Below, piece after piece: positions 38,432 through 48,434 of a stretch of 64,000 nt of DNA; the stretch's first letter is position 1; every line of letters starts with the position of its first letter. The stretch lies in contig NZ_CP064781.1 of assembly GCF_016858125.1 (NCBI RefSeq), positions 2,179,501-2,243,500 on the forward strand. The letters run 5' to 3'. Under the pieces are notes generated by a model. That model saw only the letters and a program-made list of their open reading frames with translations, made no database searches and was not told where the DNA came from. This DNA is from Azospira restricta (GTDB lineage Bacteria > Pseudomonadota > Gammaproteobacteria > Burkholderiales > Rhodocyclaceae). The translations under genes and the position numbers were made by a program.

Positions 38432-40140
38432 GGTTTCGGCTCCTCGGCCGGGGCGGGGTCGGCGGCGGGCTCGATGCCGGCCTGCCGGCGGAGCGCGTCG
38501 ACCGCGGCGATCTCCCGCTGCTGCGCCGGTGTCAGCTGTTCGGTGTTCTTCGGGGCGGCCGCCTCGCGCTGCGCGCGGGCGCGCTCCAGCGCGGCGGCGA
38601 TCGCGGCCTTCTTCGCTGCCTCGGCGTCGACCGGGGCGTCGGCGGCCGGTGCGGCGCTGGCGTCGGCCCCCGCCGCCGCGGCCGCGGCGGCTTCCGCCGC
38701 CTTCTTCGCCGCCTGCGCGGCGGCGGCCTTGGCCAGCTTCTCGGCCTTTTCCGCCTTTTCCCGTTCGTCGCGTTCGGTCTTCCACTCGAAGCGCGCCTTG
38801 GCCTGGTCGGCGGCGTTCTTCTCCTTCTCGCGCGCCCAGATCTCGCTCTTCGCGAAGCGGAAGTACTGCACCAGCGGAATCCGGCTCGGGCAGACGAAGC
38901 TGCAGCAGCCGCATTCGATGCAGTCGAAGATGTGGTACTCCTGCGTCTTGCCGAAGTTCTTCGCGCGCGAGAACCAGTACAGCTCGAACGGCTGCAGCTC
39001 GTGCGGGCAGACCTTGGCGCACTCGCCGCAGCGGATGCACGGCATCTCCGGCGCCTTCGGCGGGAACAGCGTGGGCGACGAAGCGATGATGCAGTTGGTG
39101 GCCTTGACCAGCGGCGCGTCCATGCCCGGCATCGCGAAGCCCATCATCGGCCCGCCCATCAGGTAGCCGTCGGTGTCGGGCTTCGGCGCGCCGAGCGCGA
39201 CGAATTCGGAGAGCGGCGTGCCGAGCAGCGCTTCCCAGTTGCGCGGGCGCTCGACGTTGCCGGTCAGCGTGACGATGCGCGAGACGACCGGCTCGCCGTG
39301 GGCGACGGCGCGCCATGCGGTGTAGGCGGTGGCGACGTTGAAGCACTGCACGCCGAGGTCGGTCGAGCGCTTCGTCGACGGTACCTCCTTGCCGGTGAGC
39401 ACGCGGATCAGCTGCTTGGCACCGCCGGCCGGGTACAGCGTCGGCACGGCGACCACCGCGAAGTCCTCGCCGAGCCTCGCCACCGCCGCCTGCAGCGCGG
39501 CGACGGCCTCCGGCTTGTTGTCCTCGATGCCGATCAGCACGCGCTTCGGCTGCAGCAGGTCGCGGAAGACGCCGACGCCGCGGATGACCTCTTCGGCGCG
39601 CTCGCGCATCAGCAGGTCGTCGCAGGTGATGTACGGCTCGCACTCGGCGCCATTGATCACCAGCTCCTCCATCGGCACCGTCTTCGACGCGGTGAGCTTG
39701 CCGTGGGTCGGGAACACGGCGCCGCCGAGGCCGACGACGCCCGCTTCGCGCAGGCGCTCACGCACCGCCTCCGGCGCCATCGCGCCGTGGTCGATCGGCG
39801 TGCGGGCTATCCATTCGTCGCGGCCGTCCGGCTCGATTTCGACCGACAGCGTGGTCAGGCCCGAGGGGTGGGCGGCAACGTGCTCGGCGATGGCGCGCAC
39901 GGTGCCCGAGGTCGGCGCGTGCACGGCCGACGAGATCCAGCCGTCGGCGGCGCCGATCAACTGGCCCTTCAGCACGCGCTCGCCGGTCTGCACCAGCGGC
40001 CGCGGCGTGCCGCCGATCGACTGGTGCAGCGGCACGAACAGGCGCGAGGGCAGCGGCGCGACGCCGATCGGCGCGGCGACGGATTGCGTCTTGTTGGTCT
40101 GCGGCTTGACGCCGCCCTTGAACTTGAACAGTTGCAGCAT
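38428..40140 (-). CDS. rnfC: Rnf complex subunit RnfC
   Basis: 570 residues. The N-terminal barrel (HQSIGGTPRPLVQTGERVLKG) is followed by an FMN/NADH-binding Rossmann part (GLGGAVFPTHGKL, INGAECEPYITCDDL) and two [4Fe-4S] clusters, CIRCGECAKVCP and CIECGCCSFVCP. The last about 120 residues are an Ala/Lys/Glu-rich coiled tail like that of RsxC. It is the peripheral NADH-side subunit. The ATG at 40140 overlaps the rnfB stop by one base. No loss of cluster cysteines is seen. Confidence 0.95.
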   Translation of the reverse strand: MLQLFKFKGGVKPQTNKTQSVAAPIGVAPLPSRLFVPLHQSIGGTPRPLVQTGERVLKGQLIGAADGWISSAVHAPTSGTVRAIAEHVAAHPSGLTTLSVEIEPDGRDEWIARTPIDHGAMAPEAVRERLREAGVVGLGGAVFPTHGKLTASKTVPMEELVINGAECEPYITCDDLLMRERAEEVIRGVGVFRDLLQPKRVLIGIEDNKPEAVAALQAAVARLGEDFAVVAVPTLYPAGGAKQLIRVLTGKEVPSTKRSTDLGVQCFNVATAYTAWRAVAHGEPVVSRIVTLTGNVERPRNWEALLGTPLSEFVALGAPKPDTDGYLMGGPMMGFAMPGMDAPLVKATNCIIASSPTLFPPKAPEMPCIRCGECAKVCPHELQPFELYWFSRAKNFGKTQEYHIFDCIECGCCSFVCPSRIPLVQYFRFAKSEIWAREKEKNAADQAKARFEWKTERDEREKAEKAEKLAKAAAAQAAKKAAEAAAAAAAGADASAAPAADAPVDAEAAKKAAIAAALERARAQREAAAPKNTEQLTPAQQREIAAVDALRRQAGIEPAADPAPAEEPKP

Positions 40141-40682
40141 CAGGCGACCTTCTTCAGTTCGATCACCGGATACTTCCACTTCCAGTTGTCGAGGTTCTCG
40201 CCGATCGGCTCCATCGTGATGCACTCGACCGGGCACGGCGGCACGCACAGCTCGCAGCCCGTGCACAGGTCGTCGACGATGGTGTGCATCTGCTTGGCGG
40301 CGCCGACGATGGCGTCGACCGGGCAGGCCTGGATGCACAGCGTGCAGCCGATGCAGGTCTGCTCGTCGATGAAGGCGACCGCCTTCGGCTTCTCTTCCGC
40401 TTCCAGCGGCTTCACCTCGCGGCCGAGCAGGTCGGCCAGGCGCTGCACGCCCTCGATGCCGCCCGGCGGGCACAGGTTGATGTCGGCCTCGCCCTTGTTG
40501 ATCGCCTCGGCGTACGGACGGCAGCCGGGATAGCCGCACTGCCCGCACTGCGTCTGCGGCAGGATGGCGTCGATCTTCTCGACCAGCGGATCGCCCTCGA
40601 CCTTGAACTTGATCGATGCGTAGCCGAGCGCGGCGCCGAGGACGATGGCGCCGAGCGCCATGATCGCGATGGCGGTGATCAT
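40140..40682 (-). CDS. rnfB: Rnf complex subunit RnfB (ferredoxin subunit)
   Basis: 180 residues. One N-terminal membrane helix (about 1-25) is followed by a C-terminal 4Fe-4S cassette: the NADH-quinone-like CGQCGYPGC motif, then [12 protein letters not shown] and [12 protein letters not shown]. It accepts electrons from ferredoxin on the cytoplasmic side. The ATG overlaps the rnfA stop (ATGA, 40679-40682). The length is short-type RnfB (three clusters), as in proteobacteria. Confidence 0.95.
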   Translation of the reverse strand: MITAIAIMALGAIVLGAALGYASIKFKVEGDPLVEKIDAILPQTQCGQCGYPGCRPYAEAINKGEADINLCPPGGIEGVQRLADLLGREVKPLEAEEKPKAVAFIDEQTCIGCTLCIQACPVDAIVGAAKQMHTIVDDLCTGCELCVPPCPVECITMEPIGENLDNWKWKYPVIELKKVA

Positions 40683-41263
40683 TGGTACTTGTCCAGTCCG
40701 GCGAAGCCCATGAAGGCCAGCGACATCAGGCCGGCGGTGATCATCGCGATCGCAGCGCCCTTGAAGTGCTGCGGCACGTCGGCGCCCTCGATGCGCTCGC
40801 GGATGCCGGCGAAGAGCACCAGCACCAGCGAGAAACCGACCGCGCTGCCGGCGCCGAACAGCAGCGAGTCGACGAAGTCGTGCTTGTTGGCGATGTTCAG
40901 GAGCGGCACGCCGAGCACCGCGCAGTTGGTTGTGATCAGCGGCAGGTAGATGCCGAGCACCTGATGCAGCACCGGGCTGGTCTTCTGGATGACCATCTCG
41001 GTGAGCTGGACGATGGCCGCGATGGTGACGATGAACGACAGCGTGCGCAGGTATTCCAGCCCGAAGGGCATCAGCAGGTAGTGGTCGATGATGTAGCTGG
41101 CGCCGGTGGCGACGGTCAGCACGAAGGTGGTCGCGGCGCCCATGCCGAACGCCGTTTCCAGCTTCTTCGACACGCCCATGAACGGACACAGGCCGAGGAT
41201 CTTCACCAGGACGACGTTGTTCACCAGAACGGCGCCGAGGAGGACGAAGAGGTAGTGGGTCAT
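40679..41263 (-). CDS. rnfA: Rnf complex subunit RnfA
   Basis: 194 residues, six predicted membrane helices: the [20 protein letters not shown] start, [36 protein letters not shown] and [12 protein letters not shown] with [11 protein letters not shown]. It is a membrane core subunit of Rnf, first gene of the operon rnfA-B-C-D-G-E-nth. An FNR-like box and a -10 element lie just upstream, with only nine bases between the -10 and the ATG, so the message may be near-leaderless. No strong Shine-Dalgarno is seen. Confidence 0.95.
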   Translation of the reverse strand: MTHYLFVLLGAVLVNNVVLVKILGLCPFMGVSKKLETAFGMGAATTFVLTVATGASYIIDHYLLMPFGLEYLRTLSFIVTIAAIVQLTEMVIQKTSPVLHQVLGIYLPLITTNCAVLGVPLLNIANKHDFVDSLLFGAGSAVGFSLVLVLFAGIRERIEGADVPQHFKGAAIAMITAGLMSLAFMGFAGLDKYQ

Positions 41264-41272
41264 GGTCGCGAA

Positions 41273-41313
41273 ATGATACGGGCGGCGAATTATCGGCTAT
41301 TGGTTTGTATCAA
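41273..41313 (-). promoter_or_regulatory. FNR-like box and -10 upstream of rnf operon
   Basis: On the minus strand, TTGATACAAACCAA (forward 41300-41313) matches the FNR/Anr consensus TTGAT-N4-ATCAA at 9 of 10 positions, and TATCAT (41273-41278) fits a -10. The 21-base gap puts the box centre near -40.5, the class II activator position. The predicted transcript start falls about 2-4 bases before the rnfA ATG. Confidence 0.6.
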
Positions 41314-41349
41314 ACAACCGCAATCGATGCGGGGGCTTTGGTCGGAAAT

Positions 41350-42390
41350 TCAGGCCCGGCGCGGCATTCTAGCGATCGCCGCTGCCGCCTCGCTGACCAG
41401 TTCCGGGCCGCGGTAGATGAAGCCGGAATAGAACTGGACGAGGCTCGCACCGGCGGCGATCTTCGCCGCCGCGTCTTCGCCGTTCATGATGCCGCCGACG
41501 CCGATGATCGGCAGCTCGCCCTTGAGCGCCGCAGCGAGCTGCTTCACCACTGCGGTCGACGCGTCGAACAGCGGTGCGCCGGAGAGGCCGCCGGTTTCGC
41601 TGGCGTTGGGCAGGCCCTCGACGCCGGCGCGCGAGATCGTCGTGTTGGTGGCGATGACGCCGTCCATGCGGTGCCGGCGCAGCAGGTCGGCGATCGCCGT
41701 GATCTGGGCGTCCTCGAGGTCCGGCGCGATCTTCAGTGCCAGCGGCACGTAGCGGCCGTGCGTGTCGGCCAGTCGCTGCTGCGCGGCCTTCAGTGGCGCC
41801 AGCAGTGCGTCGAGCGCCTCGTCCTTCTGCAGCTCGCGCAGGTTCTTGGTGTTCGGGCTCGAAATATTGACGGTGACGTAGCTGGCCAGCGGATAGACCT
41901 TCTCCAGGCAGGCGAGGTAGTCGTCGGCGGCCTTCTCGATCGGCGTGTCGAAGTTCTTGCCGATGTTGATGCCGAGGATGCCGCCCCGCTGCGGAAACTT
42001 CGCCGCGCGCACGTTGGCGATCAGCCGGTCGACGCCCGCGTTGTTGAAACCCATGCGGTTGATGATGGCCTGCTTCTCGGGGATGCGGAACAGGCGCGGG
42101 CGCGGGTTGCCGGGCTGCGGGCGCGGCGTGATCGTGCCGATTTCGAGGAAGCCGAAGCCGAGCGCGGCGAGGCCGTCGATGTGGTCGCCGTTCTTGTCGA
42201 GGCCGGCGGCGAGCCCGACCGGGTTCGGGAACTTGAGGCCCATGACCTCGACCGGGCAGGCCGGCACCGGTTTCGCCAGCACGCCGGCGAGGCCGGAGCA
42301 GGAGAGCAGGGAAACGCCGCGCATGCCGATGCCGTGGGCATCCTCGGCGTCGAGCGCGAAGAAGAATTTGCGGATCAGGGGATAGAGCAT
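41350..42390 (-). CDS. pyrD: Dihydroorotate dehydrogenase, quinone-dependent (class 2)
   Basis: 346 residues. It has an N-terminal membrane-associating helical extension ([19 protein letters not shown]) typical of class 2, then an FMN TIM barrel with [23 protein letters not shown]-like [29 protein letters not shown] (class 2 catalytic Ser), IATNTTISR, and [11 protein letters not shown]. It oxidises dihydroorotate to orotate in pyrimidine synthesis, passing electrons to quinone. It is a single gene with a weak ribosome site; its stop is 86 bases from the rnfA start. Confidence 0.97.
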   Translation of the reverse strand: MLYPLIRKFFFALDAEDAHGIGMRGVSLLSCSGLAGVLAKPVPACPVEVMGLKFPNPVGLAAGLDKNGDHIDGLAALGFGFLEIGTITPRPQPGNPRPRLFRIPEKQAIINRMGFNNAGVDRLIANVRAAKFPQRGGILGINIGKNFDTPIEKAADDYLACLEKVYPLASYVTVNISSPNTKNLRELQKDEALDALLAPLKAAQQRLADTHGRYVPLALKIAPDLEDAQITAIADLLRRHRMDGVIATNTTISRAGVEGLPNASETGGLSGAPLFDASTAVVKQLAAALKGELPIIGVGGIMNGEDAAAKIAAGASLVQFYSGFIYRGPELVSEAAAAIARMPRRA

Positions 42391-42505
42391 CCCGCGATTT
42401 TACCGCAATGCAGCATGGAAAGGGGCGGCCGCAAGCGCCGCGGCGCCTGCCTTCTCGCTGTCGACCGCCGCTTTCCGCCGGCGCCGGCGACGCCGGTCCG
42501 GCGCG

Positions 42506-42694
42506 TCAGCGCCGCGGCGCGATCAGCGAGCCGGAGGTGTTCACCACCGTCTGCAGCGACTGGTAGAACGACGTGCTGCGCTCGGAGATGCGCTGCAGCG
42601 CGAGGCTCATGTCGCGGGTCGCGGTCTGGTAGTCGGTGAGCGCCTTGACGAAGGCGTCGCGGGCTTCGGAAAAGCTGGTCTTCGGCGTTGCCAT
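42506..42694 (-). CDS. Small hypothetical protein
   Basis: 62 residues starting MATPKTSFSEARDAF; GGGAGC precedes the ATG at 42694, while an in-frame start at 42721 lacks it. The sequence is amphipathic helical (DYQTATRDMSLALQRISERS), followed by SFYQSLQTVVNTSGSL and a basic end (APRR). It has some resemblance to small phasin-like or coiled-coil proteins, but I cannot assign a family. It stands alone beside an AT-richer 180-base spacer. Confidence 0.55.
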   Translation of the reverse strand: MATPKTSFSEARDAFVKALTDYQTATRDMSLALQRISERSTSFYQSLQTVVNTSGSLIAPRR

Positions 42695-42873
42695 GACATG
42701 CTCCCGTTGGTTGGCTGTCATGGAACATGCTAGTCCCGTTTTATTTCAATTGTTTTGATGCAGAGCAATAAATGAATGACGTTATCCTATTACTAAAGTC
42801 ATAAACGACGCGGTTTTTGCTCAGTTTTTGTACATGTTGTGCTGCAACAGCCGGCGGCCGGCGGATGGTGCCG

Positions 42874-43995
42874 TCAGCCCGGGCCGAGTTTCGCCATCGC
42901 CTCGAACCAGTCGAGTCCCTGCGCCTCGGCGACCGGCGCGCAGGTCAGCGCGCCGTCGATCACGTTGAGGCCGGCGCGCAACTGCGGGTCGTCGCGCAAC
43001 GCCTGTCGGCAGCCCTTGCCGGCGAGCGCGAGGACGAAGGGCAGGGTGGCGTTGTTGAGCGCGAAGGTCGAGGTGCGCGGCACGGCGCCGGGCATGTTGG
43101 CGACGCAGTAGTGCACTACGCCATCGACCAGGTAGGTCGGGTCGGCGTGCGTGGTCGGCCGGCTGGTCGCGAAGCAGCCGCCCTGGTCGATCGACACGTC
43201 GACCAGCACCGAGCCCGGCCGCATCGCCCGCACCATTTCCGCGCTCACCAGCTTCGGCGCCGCGGCGCCTGGCACCAGCGCGGCGCCGACGACGAGGTCG
43301 GCGTCGAGCACGTGGCGCTCGATGCTCTCGCGGGTCGGGTGGATCGTCCGGATGCGGTTGCCGAAGCGGGCGTCGAGCTGGCGCAGGCGGTCGATCGAGC
43401 GGTCGAGCACGACCACCGCGGCGCCGACGCCGACGGCGATCTGCGCGGCGTTGCCGCCGACGGTGCCGCCGCCGAGGATCACCACCTTCGCCGGCGGCAC
43501 GCCGGGCACGCCGCCGAGCAGCAGGCCGGCGCCGCCACGCTCCTTTTCCAGGCAGGCGGCGCCGGCCTGGATCGCCATGCGACCGGCGACCTCGCTCATC
43601 GGCGCCAAGAGCGGCAGGCCGCCGCCGGGGCCGGTGACCGTCTCGTAGGCGATCGCGGTGGCGCCGGAGGCGAGCAGCAGCCGCGTCTGCTCCGGATCGG
43701 GGGCGAGGTGCAGGTAGGTGAACAGCGTCTGCTGCGGACGCAGCATCCGGCATTCCGCCGGCTGCGGCTCCTTCACCTTGACGATCAGTTCGGCGCTGGC
43801 GAAGACTTCCTCGGCGCTGTCGGCCAGCATCGCGCCGGCGGCGAGGTAGGCGTCGTCGGCGAGCCCGATGCCGGCGCCGGCGCCCTGCTGCACCAGCACC
43901 GCATGCCCGTGCGCGACCAGTTCGCGGACGCTGGCGGGCGTCAGGCCGACGCGGTATTCATGGACCTTGATTTCCTTCGGTACGCCGATCTGCAT
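42874..43995 (-). CDS. ald: Alanine dehydrogenase
   Basis: 373 residues, matching L-alanine dehydrogenase length. It catalyses the reversible NAD-linked oxidative deamination of L-alanine to pyruvate. Motifs: [18 protein letters not shown], the catalytic Lys in IVKVKEPQ and His in YLHLAP, the Rossmann [18 protein letters not shown], and the DVSIDQGGC signature near the active site. It is soluble, usually hexameric. No Lrp-type regulator is adjacent. bpt lies 39 bases upstream on the same strand. Confidence 0.95.
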   Translation of the reverse strand: MQIGVPKEIKVHEYRVGLTPASVRELVAHGHAVLVQQGAGAGIGLADDAYLAAGAMLADSAEEVFASAELIVKVKEPQPAECRMLRPQQTLFTYLHLAPDPEQTRLLLASGATAIAYETVTGPGGGLPLLAPMSEVAGRMAIQAGAACLEKERGGAGLLLGGVPGVPPAKVVILGGGTVGGNAAQIAVGVGAAVVVLDRSIDRLRQLDARFGNRIRTIHPTRESIERHVLDADLVVGAALVPGAAAPKLVSAEMVRAMRPGSVLVDVSIDQGGCFATSRPTTHADPTYLVDGVVHYCVANMPGAVPRTSTFALNNATLPFVLALAGKGCRQALRDDPQLRAGLNVIDGALTCAPVAEAQGLDWFEAMAKLGPG

Positions 43996-44034
43996 TTGTC
44001 TTCTCCCTGAATGGTTGGACGGCGTTCCCGCGGC

Positions 44035-44775
44035 CTACGGTGCGGGGTCGGTCAGCTCGCGCCACTCGCCGTCGACGAGCCCCTCGATCGGCCGGAAGCG
44101 GGCCTTGTAGGCCATCTTCGGGCTCTCCCTGATCCAGTAGCCGAGGTACAGGTAGGGCAGGCCGAGCGCGCGGCACTGCGCCAGCTGCCACAGAATGTTG
44201 TAGGTGCCGAAGCTGGCGCCCGGCGCCTCCGGATCGAAGAAGGTGTACACCGACGACAGGCCGTCGCCGAGTACGTCGATGATGCTCACCATGCACAGGC
44301 CGTCGTCGTCGGAAAACTCGACCAGCCGGGTGTCGACGCGGCTCTGCAGCAGGAAGTGGGCGTACTGCTCGTGGCTGTCCTGGTCCATGCCGCCGCCGGC
44401 GTGGCGGGCGCTCTGGTAGCGCAGGTAGAGCGCATAGTGCTCGGCGTGGAAGGCGAGCGGCAGTTCGCGCGCGCGCAAGCCGGCGTGCGCCTTCCACGCG
44501 CGTCGCTGGCTGCGGTCGGGAACGAAGCGGTCGACCGGCAGGCGCACCGGCACGCACTTGCGGCAGTGGTCGCAGTGCGGGCGATAGGTGAACACGCCGC
44601 TGCGGCGGAAGCCGGCCCGCACCAGCTCGTTGTAGACCTCGGTGGTGATCAGGTGCGTCGGCGTCGCCACCTGCGAGCGTGCGGTCTCGTCCGGCAGGTA
44701 GCTGCAGGTGTAGGGGGAAGTCGAATAGAACTGCAGCAGCGAGAAGGGCAGTTCGGAATCGTTCAGTCGCGACAC
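44035..44775 (-). CDS. bpt: Aspartate/glutamate leucyltransferase (Bpt)
   Basis: 246 residues. The start is the GTG at 44775 with GGAGG five bases upstream. Bpt adds leucine from leucyl-tRNA to N-terminal Asp or Glu, making N-degrons for ClpS/ClpAP. It has the conserved [29 protein letters not shown] with clustered cysteines, [12 protein letters not shown] and [15 protein letters not shown]. It follows aat by 11 bases, so both N-degron enzymes come from one message with fbpC upstream. Confidence 0.95.
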   Translation of the reverse strand: MSRLNDSELPFSLLQFYSTSPYTCSYLPDETARSQVATPTHLITTEVYNELVRAGFRRSGVFTYRPHCDHCRKCVPVRLPVDRFVPDRSQRRAWKAHAGLRARELPLAFHAEHYALYLRYQSARHAGGGMDQDSHEQYAHFLLQSRVDTRLVEFSDDDGLCMVSIIDVLGDGLSSVYTFFDPEAPGASFGTYNILWQLAQCRALGLPYLYLGYWIRESPKMAYKARFRPIEGLVDGEWRELTDPAP

Positions 44776-44786
44776 GGAGCCTCCGT

Positions 44787-45503
44787 TCAACGCCAGGCGA
44801 ACGCCGCGCCGTCCGTCGGCCAGCGTCCGGGCGCGCCGGCCTCGACCAGCGCGGTCAGGCGCTGCGCGAACTCGGCGCGCGGAATCTCGCGGGCGCCGAG
44901 CGAGGCGAGGTGTTCGGTGCGCATCTGGCAATCTATCATGCCGAAACCGCGCTCCCCAAGAAAGCGGGCGAGGTGGGCGGCAGCGATCTTCGAGGCGTCG
45001 CGGCGCCGCGAGAACATCGACTCGCCGTAGAACATGCGGCCGATCGCCAGCCCGTAAAGGCCGCCGACGAGTTCGTCGCCGTTGTCGCCCGCCACCCAGA
45101 TTTCGACCGAATGCGCCCAGCCGAGTTCGAACAGCCGGCTGTAGGCGCCGCACATCTCGGCGGTGATCCAGGTGCCGGGCTGGCCGGGGCGCCAGGTGTG
45201 CGCGCAGGCGTCGATCACCGCGGCGAAGTCGTTGTCAAGGCGCACCTCGTAGCCGTCGGCGCGCAGCGTCTTCCTGAGCGAGCGCGAGATCCTGAACTCG
45301 TCGGGGAACAGCACCATGCGTGGGTCCGGCGACCACCACAGGATCGGCTGGCCGTCGGAGAACCACGGGAAAATGCCGTGCCGGTAGGCGGCGAGCAGGC
45401 GCTGCGGCGACAGGTCGCCGCCGGCACAGAGCAGGCCGTTGGGGTCGGCGAGGGCGAGTTCGAGCGGGGGGAAGGGCGCGTCGGCGACGAGCCAGGGGAG
45501 CAT
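44787..45503 (-). CDS. aat: Leucyl/phenylalanyl-tRNA-protein transferase (Aat)
   Basis: 238 residues. Aat adds Leu or Phe from aminoacyl-tRNA to proteins with N-terminal Lys or Arg, creating N-degrons. Motifs: [23 protein letters not shown] near the N-terminus, [27 protein letters not shown] and [17 protein letters not shown]. The ATG overlaps the fbpC stop by one base (TGATG at 45501-45505), so its translation depends on the iron-transporter ATPase message. Length is normal. Confidence 0.96.
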   Translation of the reverse strand: MLPWLVADAPFPPLELALADPNGLLCAGGDLSPQRLLAAYRHGIFPWFSDGQPILWWSPDPRMVLFPDEFRISRSLRKTLRADGYEVRLDNDFAAVIDACAHTWRPGQPGTWITAEMCGAYSRLFELGWAHSVEIWVAGDNGDELVGGLYGLAIGRMFYGESMFSRRRDASKIAAAHLARFLGERGFGMIDCQMRTEHLASLGAREIPRAEFAQRLTALVEAGAPGRWPTDGAAFAWR

Positions 45504-46639
45504 CAGGCGGCCGGCGCGGCGAATGCCACCGGGCGGACGGTCGGTTCCGCCGGTTGCGCCGCGTGGTAAGTGCGCAGCGGCGTCTTGAAGGCGACCACGT
45601 GGTCGACGTCGAGGCGGATGCCGATCTTCTCGCCGAGCGCGTGGTTGTGGTGCGAGGGGACCAGCGAGAGGACGCGCATGCCGCTCGCCAGCCGCAGCGT
45701 ATACAGGATGTCGGCGCCGCGGAAGGCCTTGTGCACGACTTCCGCCTGCAGCGCGCTGCGGTCGTCGTGGACGATGTCGTCCGGGCGCAGCAGCACCTCG
45801 ACCCCGCAGGGCTTGCCGCAGGTGCCGCAACCCTCGCTGCATTCGAGCGGCAGCACCGAGTGCAGGCGGCCGAGTTCGACCTCGACCTCGTGCTGGCTGA
45901 TCACCTCGCCGGGCAGGAACACGCCCTGGCCGACGAAGTCGGCGACGAAGCGGTTGGCCGGCTGGTGGTAGAGGTTGTACGGCGTGTCCCACTGCTGGAT
46001 GCGGCCGCCGTCCATGACGCCGATCTCGTCGGCCATCGCGAAGGCCTCGTTCTGGTCGTGGGTGACCAGGATCGCCGTCATCCCCTCGCGCTTGAGGATC
46101 TCGCGCACCTCGTGCGAGAGGCGTTCGCGCAGGTCGACGTCGAGGTTGGAGAAGGGCTCGTCGAGCAGGATCAGCTCCGGCTTCGGCGCCAGCGCGCGCG
46201 CCAGCGCGACGCGCTGCTGCTGGCCGCCGGAGAGTTCGTGCGGATACTTGCCGCCCTGGCCGGCGAGGCCGACGGTGGCGAGCAGTTCCTCGACGCGCGC
46301 GGCGCGCGCCGGCTCGGCCAGCGTGCCGAGGCCGAAGGCGACGTTGCCGGCGATCGTGAGATGCGGGAACAGCGCGTAGTCCTGGAAGACCATGCCGATG
46401 CGCCGCTTCTCCGGGGCCAACGAGAAACCCGGTCGGCTGACCGTGCGTCCCTCGAGGCGGATCTCGCCGGCGACCACCGGCTCAAAGCCGGCGATGCAGC
46501 GCAGCAGCGTCGTCTTGCCGCAGCCCGACGGGCCGAGCAGGCAGGCGATGCTGCCGGCCTCGACGGCGAAGGAGACGCCGTTGACGACGACATGTCCGCC
46601 GTAGCGCTGCTGCAGGTCGGTGAGTTCGAGGTGGGCCAT
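45503..46639 (-). CDS. fbpC: Fe(III) ABC transporter ATPase FbpC
   Basis: 378 residues. ABC ATPase with Walker [12 protein letters not shown] (36-46), signature [15 protein letters not shown] (136-150), Walker B LILLDEP, and H-loop TAILVTHDQ. The C-terminal regulatory domain carries a Cys cluster 267-278 ([12 protein letters not shown], spacing C-x3-C-x2-C-x3-C), which I would not expect in most FbpC proteins and which could bind metal. It energises the FbpB permease for ferric uptake. It is divergent from fbpB with a Fur-like box between, and is coupled to aat and bpt. Confidence 0.92.
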   Translation of the reverse strand: MAHLELTDLQQRYGGHVVVNGVSFAVEAGSIACLLGPSGCGKTTLLRCIAGFEPVVAGEIRLEGRTVSRPGFSLAPEKRRIGMVFQDYALFPHLTIAGNVAFGLGTLAEPARAARVEELLATVGLAGQGGKYPHELSGGQQQRVALARALAPKPELILLDEPFSNLDVDLRERLSHEVREILKREGMTAILVTHDQNEAFAMADEIGVMDGGRIQQWDTPYNLYHQPANRFVADFVGQGVFLPGEVISQHEVEVELGRLHSVLPLECSEGCGTCGKPCGVEVLLRPDDIVHDDRSALQAEVVHKAFRGADILYTLRLASGMRVLSLVPSHHNHALGEKIGIRLDVDHVVAFKTPLRTYHAAQPAEPTVRPVAFAAPAA

Positions 46640-46700
46640 GGGTACGGGTTTTCCGGGTGCCGGCCAACGACGCGCGGATGCGCGGAAGGAGCGGCCAGTC

Positions 46701-46716
46701 AATTATAATTCGCATT
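46701..46716. promoter_or_regulatory. Fur-like box with bidirectional -10
   Basis: The minus-strand reading AATGCGAATTATAATT resembles Fur boxes (AATGAGAATTATTATT-like) and matches the site before fbpA at 13 of 16 positions. The inner AATTATAATT is self-complementary, giving TATAAT on both strands between fbpC (start 46639) and fbpB (start 46731). Binding would repress both divergent genes under iron sufficiency; this is inferred. Confidence 0.6.
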
Positions 46717-46730
46717 CACACTGGATCACC

Positions 46731-48365
46731 ATGACCCGCGCCCGATTTAGCCCACTGCTCCGTTTCTCGCTCGCCGTCGCCCTGCTCGTCGGCATGCCGA
46801 TCGCCAGCGTCCTGCTCAACGTGTTCACCGGTGGTACCGGCGAAACCTGGCGCCACCTCGCCGCCACCGTCCTCCCCGAATACATCGGCAATACGCTCTG
46901 GCTGTGCCTCGGCGTCGGCAGCGGCGTCGTCGTCGTCGGCGTCGTCACCGCCTGGCTGACCGCGATGCACGACTTCCCCGGGCGCCGCGTCTTCGAGTGG
47001 GCGCTGGTGCTGCCGCTGGCGATGCCGGCCTACGTGCTGGCCTACGTCTACACCGACTTCCTGCAGTTCGTCGGCCCGCTGCAGACCTTCCTGCGCGAGA
47101 CCTTCGGCTGGCACAAGGGCGACTACTGGTTCCCCGACGTGCGCTCGCTCGGCGGTGCCGTCGCGATGTTCGTCTTCGTGCTCTATCCGTACGTGTACAT
47201 GATCGCCCGCACCGCCTTCCTCGAGCGCGCGAGCGGCATGCTGGAGGCGGCGCGCACGCTCGGCGTCGGGCCGTGGGCGACCTTCTTCCGCGTCTCGCTG
47301 CCGCTGGCGCGGCCGGCGGTCGCCGCCGGCGCGGCGCTGGCGCTGATGGAGACGCTGGCCGACTACGGGACCGTCTCCTACTTCGCCGTGCAGACCTTCA
47401 CCACCGGCATCTACCGCGCCTGGTTCTCGCTCGGCGACCGCATCGCCGCGGCGCAGCTGGCGGCGATGCTGCTCGGCTTCGTCATCCTGTTGCTGGCGCT
47501 CGAACACTTGTCGCGTGGCCGCGCCCGCTTCCACAACACCACCGGCCGCAACCGGCAGCTTCCCGGCCGGCGGCTGACCGGCGTGCGCGGCACTGCCGCC
47601 TTCGCCGCCTGCGCGCTGCCGCTCGCGGTCGGCTTCCTGCTGCCGGCCGGCCTGCTGTTGCGGCTGACGCTGGCCGAGGGCGACGCGCAGTTCGGCCAGC
47701 GCTTCCTGATGCTCGCGCGCAACAGCTTCGTGCTCGCCGGCGTCACCGCCGCCTGCGCCGTCGCGCTGGCGCTGGTGCTCGCCTATTCGGCGCGGCAGTC
47801 GAAGGGGCTCTTGGCGCGCGGGCTGAACCGCATGGTCGGACTCGGCTACGCGGTGCCCGGGTCGGTGATCGCGGTCGGCGTGCTGATCCCGGTGACGCGG
47901 CTCGACAACTGGATCGCCGCCGGCTGGCAGGCGGTCTTCGGCAGCAACCCCGGCCTGCTCCTCACCGGCGGCATCGCCGCGCTGGTCTACGCCTACCTCG
48001 TGCGCTTCCTCGCCGTCGCGCTGCAGACGGTCGGCGCCAGCCTCTCGAAGATCACGCCGAGCATGGACGACGCGGCGAAGAGCCTCGGCTGCGCGCAGGG
48101 CGAGACGCTGCGCCGGGTGCACATGCCGCTGCTGCGCGGCAGCCTGTTCACCGCCGGCCTGCTGGTCTTCGTCGACGTGATGAAGGAACTGCCGGCGACG
48201 CTGGTGATGCGGCCGTTCAACTTCGACACGCTGGCGACGCAGACCTACACGCTCGCCTCCGACGAGCGCCTCGCCGAGGCCTCGACCGCGGCGCTGGCGA
48301 TCGTCGCCGTCGGCCTGGTGCCGCTGATCGCGCTGTCCCGGCAGATCGCCCGTTCGCGGCGCTGA
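46731..48365 (+). CDS. fbpB: Fe(III) ABC transporter permease FbpB
   Basis: 544 residues, ATG at 46731. It has two tandem permease units, with about 12 membrane helices in total. Each carries an EAA-type loop for ATPase contact: GMLEAARTLGVGPWATFFRVSLP in the first half and the corresponding DDAAKSLGCAQGETLRRVHMPLL in the second. Fused double permeases of this kind serve ferric ion import (FbpB/SfuB type). Its promoter overlaps a Fur-like box. It converges with fbpA across a strong hairpin terminator. Confidence 0.93.
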   Translation: MTRARFSPLLRFSLAVALLVGMPIASVLLNVFTGGTGETWRHLAATVLPEYIGNTLWLCLGVGSGVVVVGVVTAWLTAMHDFPGRRVFEWALVLPLAMPAYVLAYVYTDFLQFVGPLQTFLRETFGWHKGDYWFPDVRSLGGAVAMFVFVLYPYVYMIARTAFLERASGMLEAARTLGVGPWATFFRVSLPLARPAVAAGAALALMETLADYGTVSYFAVQTFTTGIYRAWFSLGDRIAAAQLAAMLLGFVILLLALEHLSRGRARFHNTTGRNRQLPGRRLTGVRGTAAFAACALPLAVGFLLPAGLLLRLTLAEGDAQFGQRFLMLARNSFVLAGVTAACAVALALVLAYSARQSKGLLARGLNRMVGLGYAVPGSVIAVGVLIPVTRLDNWIAAGWQAVFGSNPGLLLTGGIAALVYAYLVRFLAVALQTVGASLSKITPSMDDAAKSLGCAQGETLRRVHMPLLRGSLFTAGLLVFVDVMKELPATLVMRPFNFDTLATQTYTLASDERLAEASTAALAIVAVGLVPLIALSRQIARSRR

Positions 48366-48386
48366 GCCGGCGACGCCGCAAATGAA

Positions 48387-48410
48387 AACGCCCCGGGTGA
48401 CCGGGGCGTT
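48387..48410. terminator. Bidirectional hairpin between fbpB and fbpA
   Basis: AACGCCCCGG and CCGGGGCGTT form a perfect 10-bp stem around a GTGA loop. It lies 21 bases after the fbpB stop and 24 bases beyond the fbpA stop on the other strand. A short A-run on the left and T-rich sequence on the right suit termination on either strand. Confidence 0.75.
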
Positions 48411-48434
48411 CGTCTTTCGAGGCTGCAGCGTGGT

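Noticed and set aside
38428-38790. Ala-rich RnfC tail as an inserted repeat
   Set aside because: A long Ala/Lys/Glu-rich C-terminal tail is known for RnfC/RsxC proteins; no repeat unit is visible.
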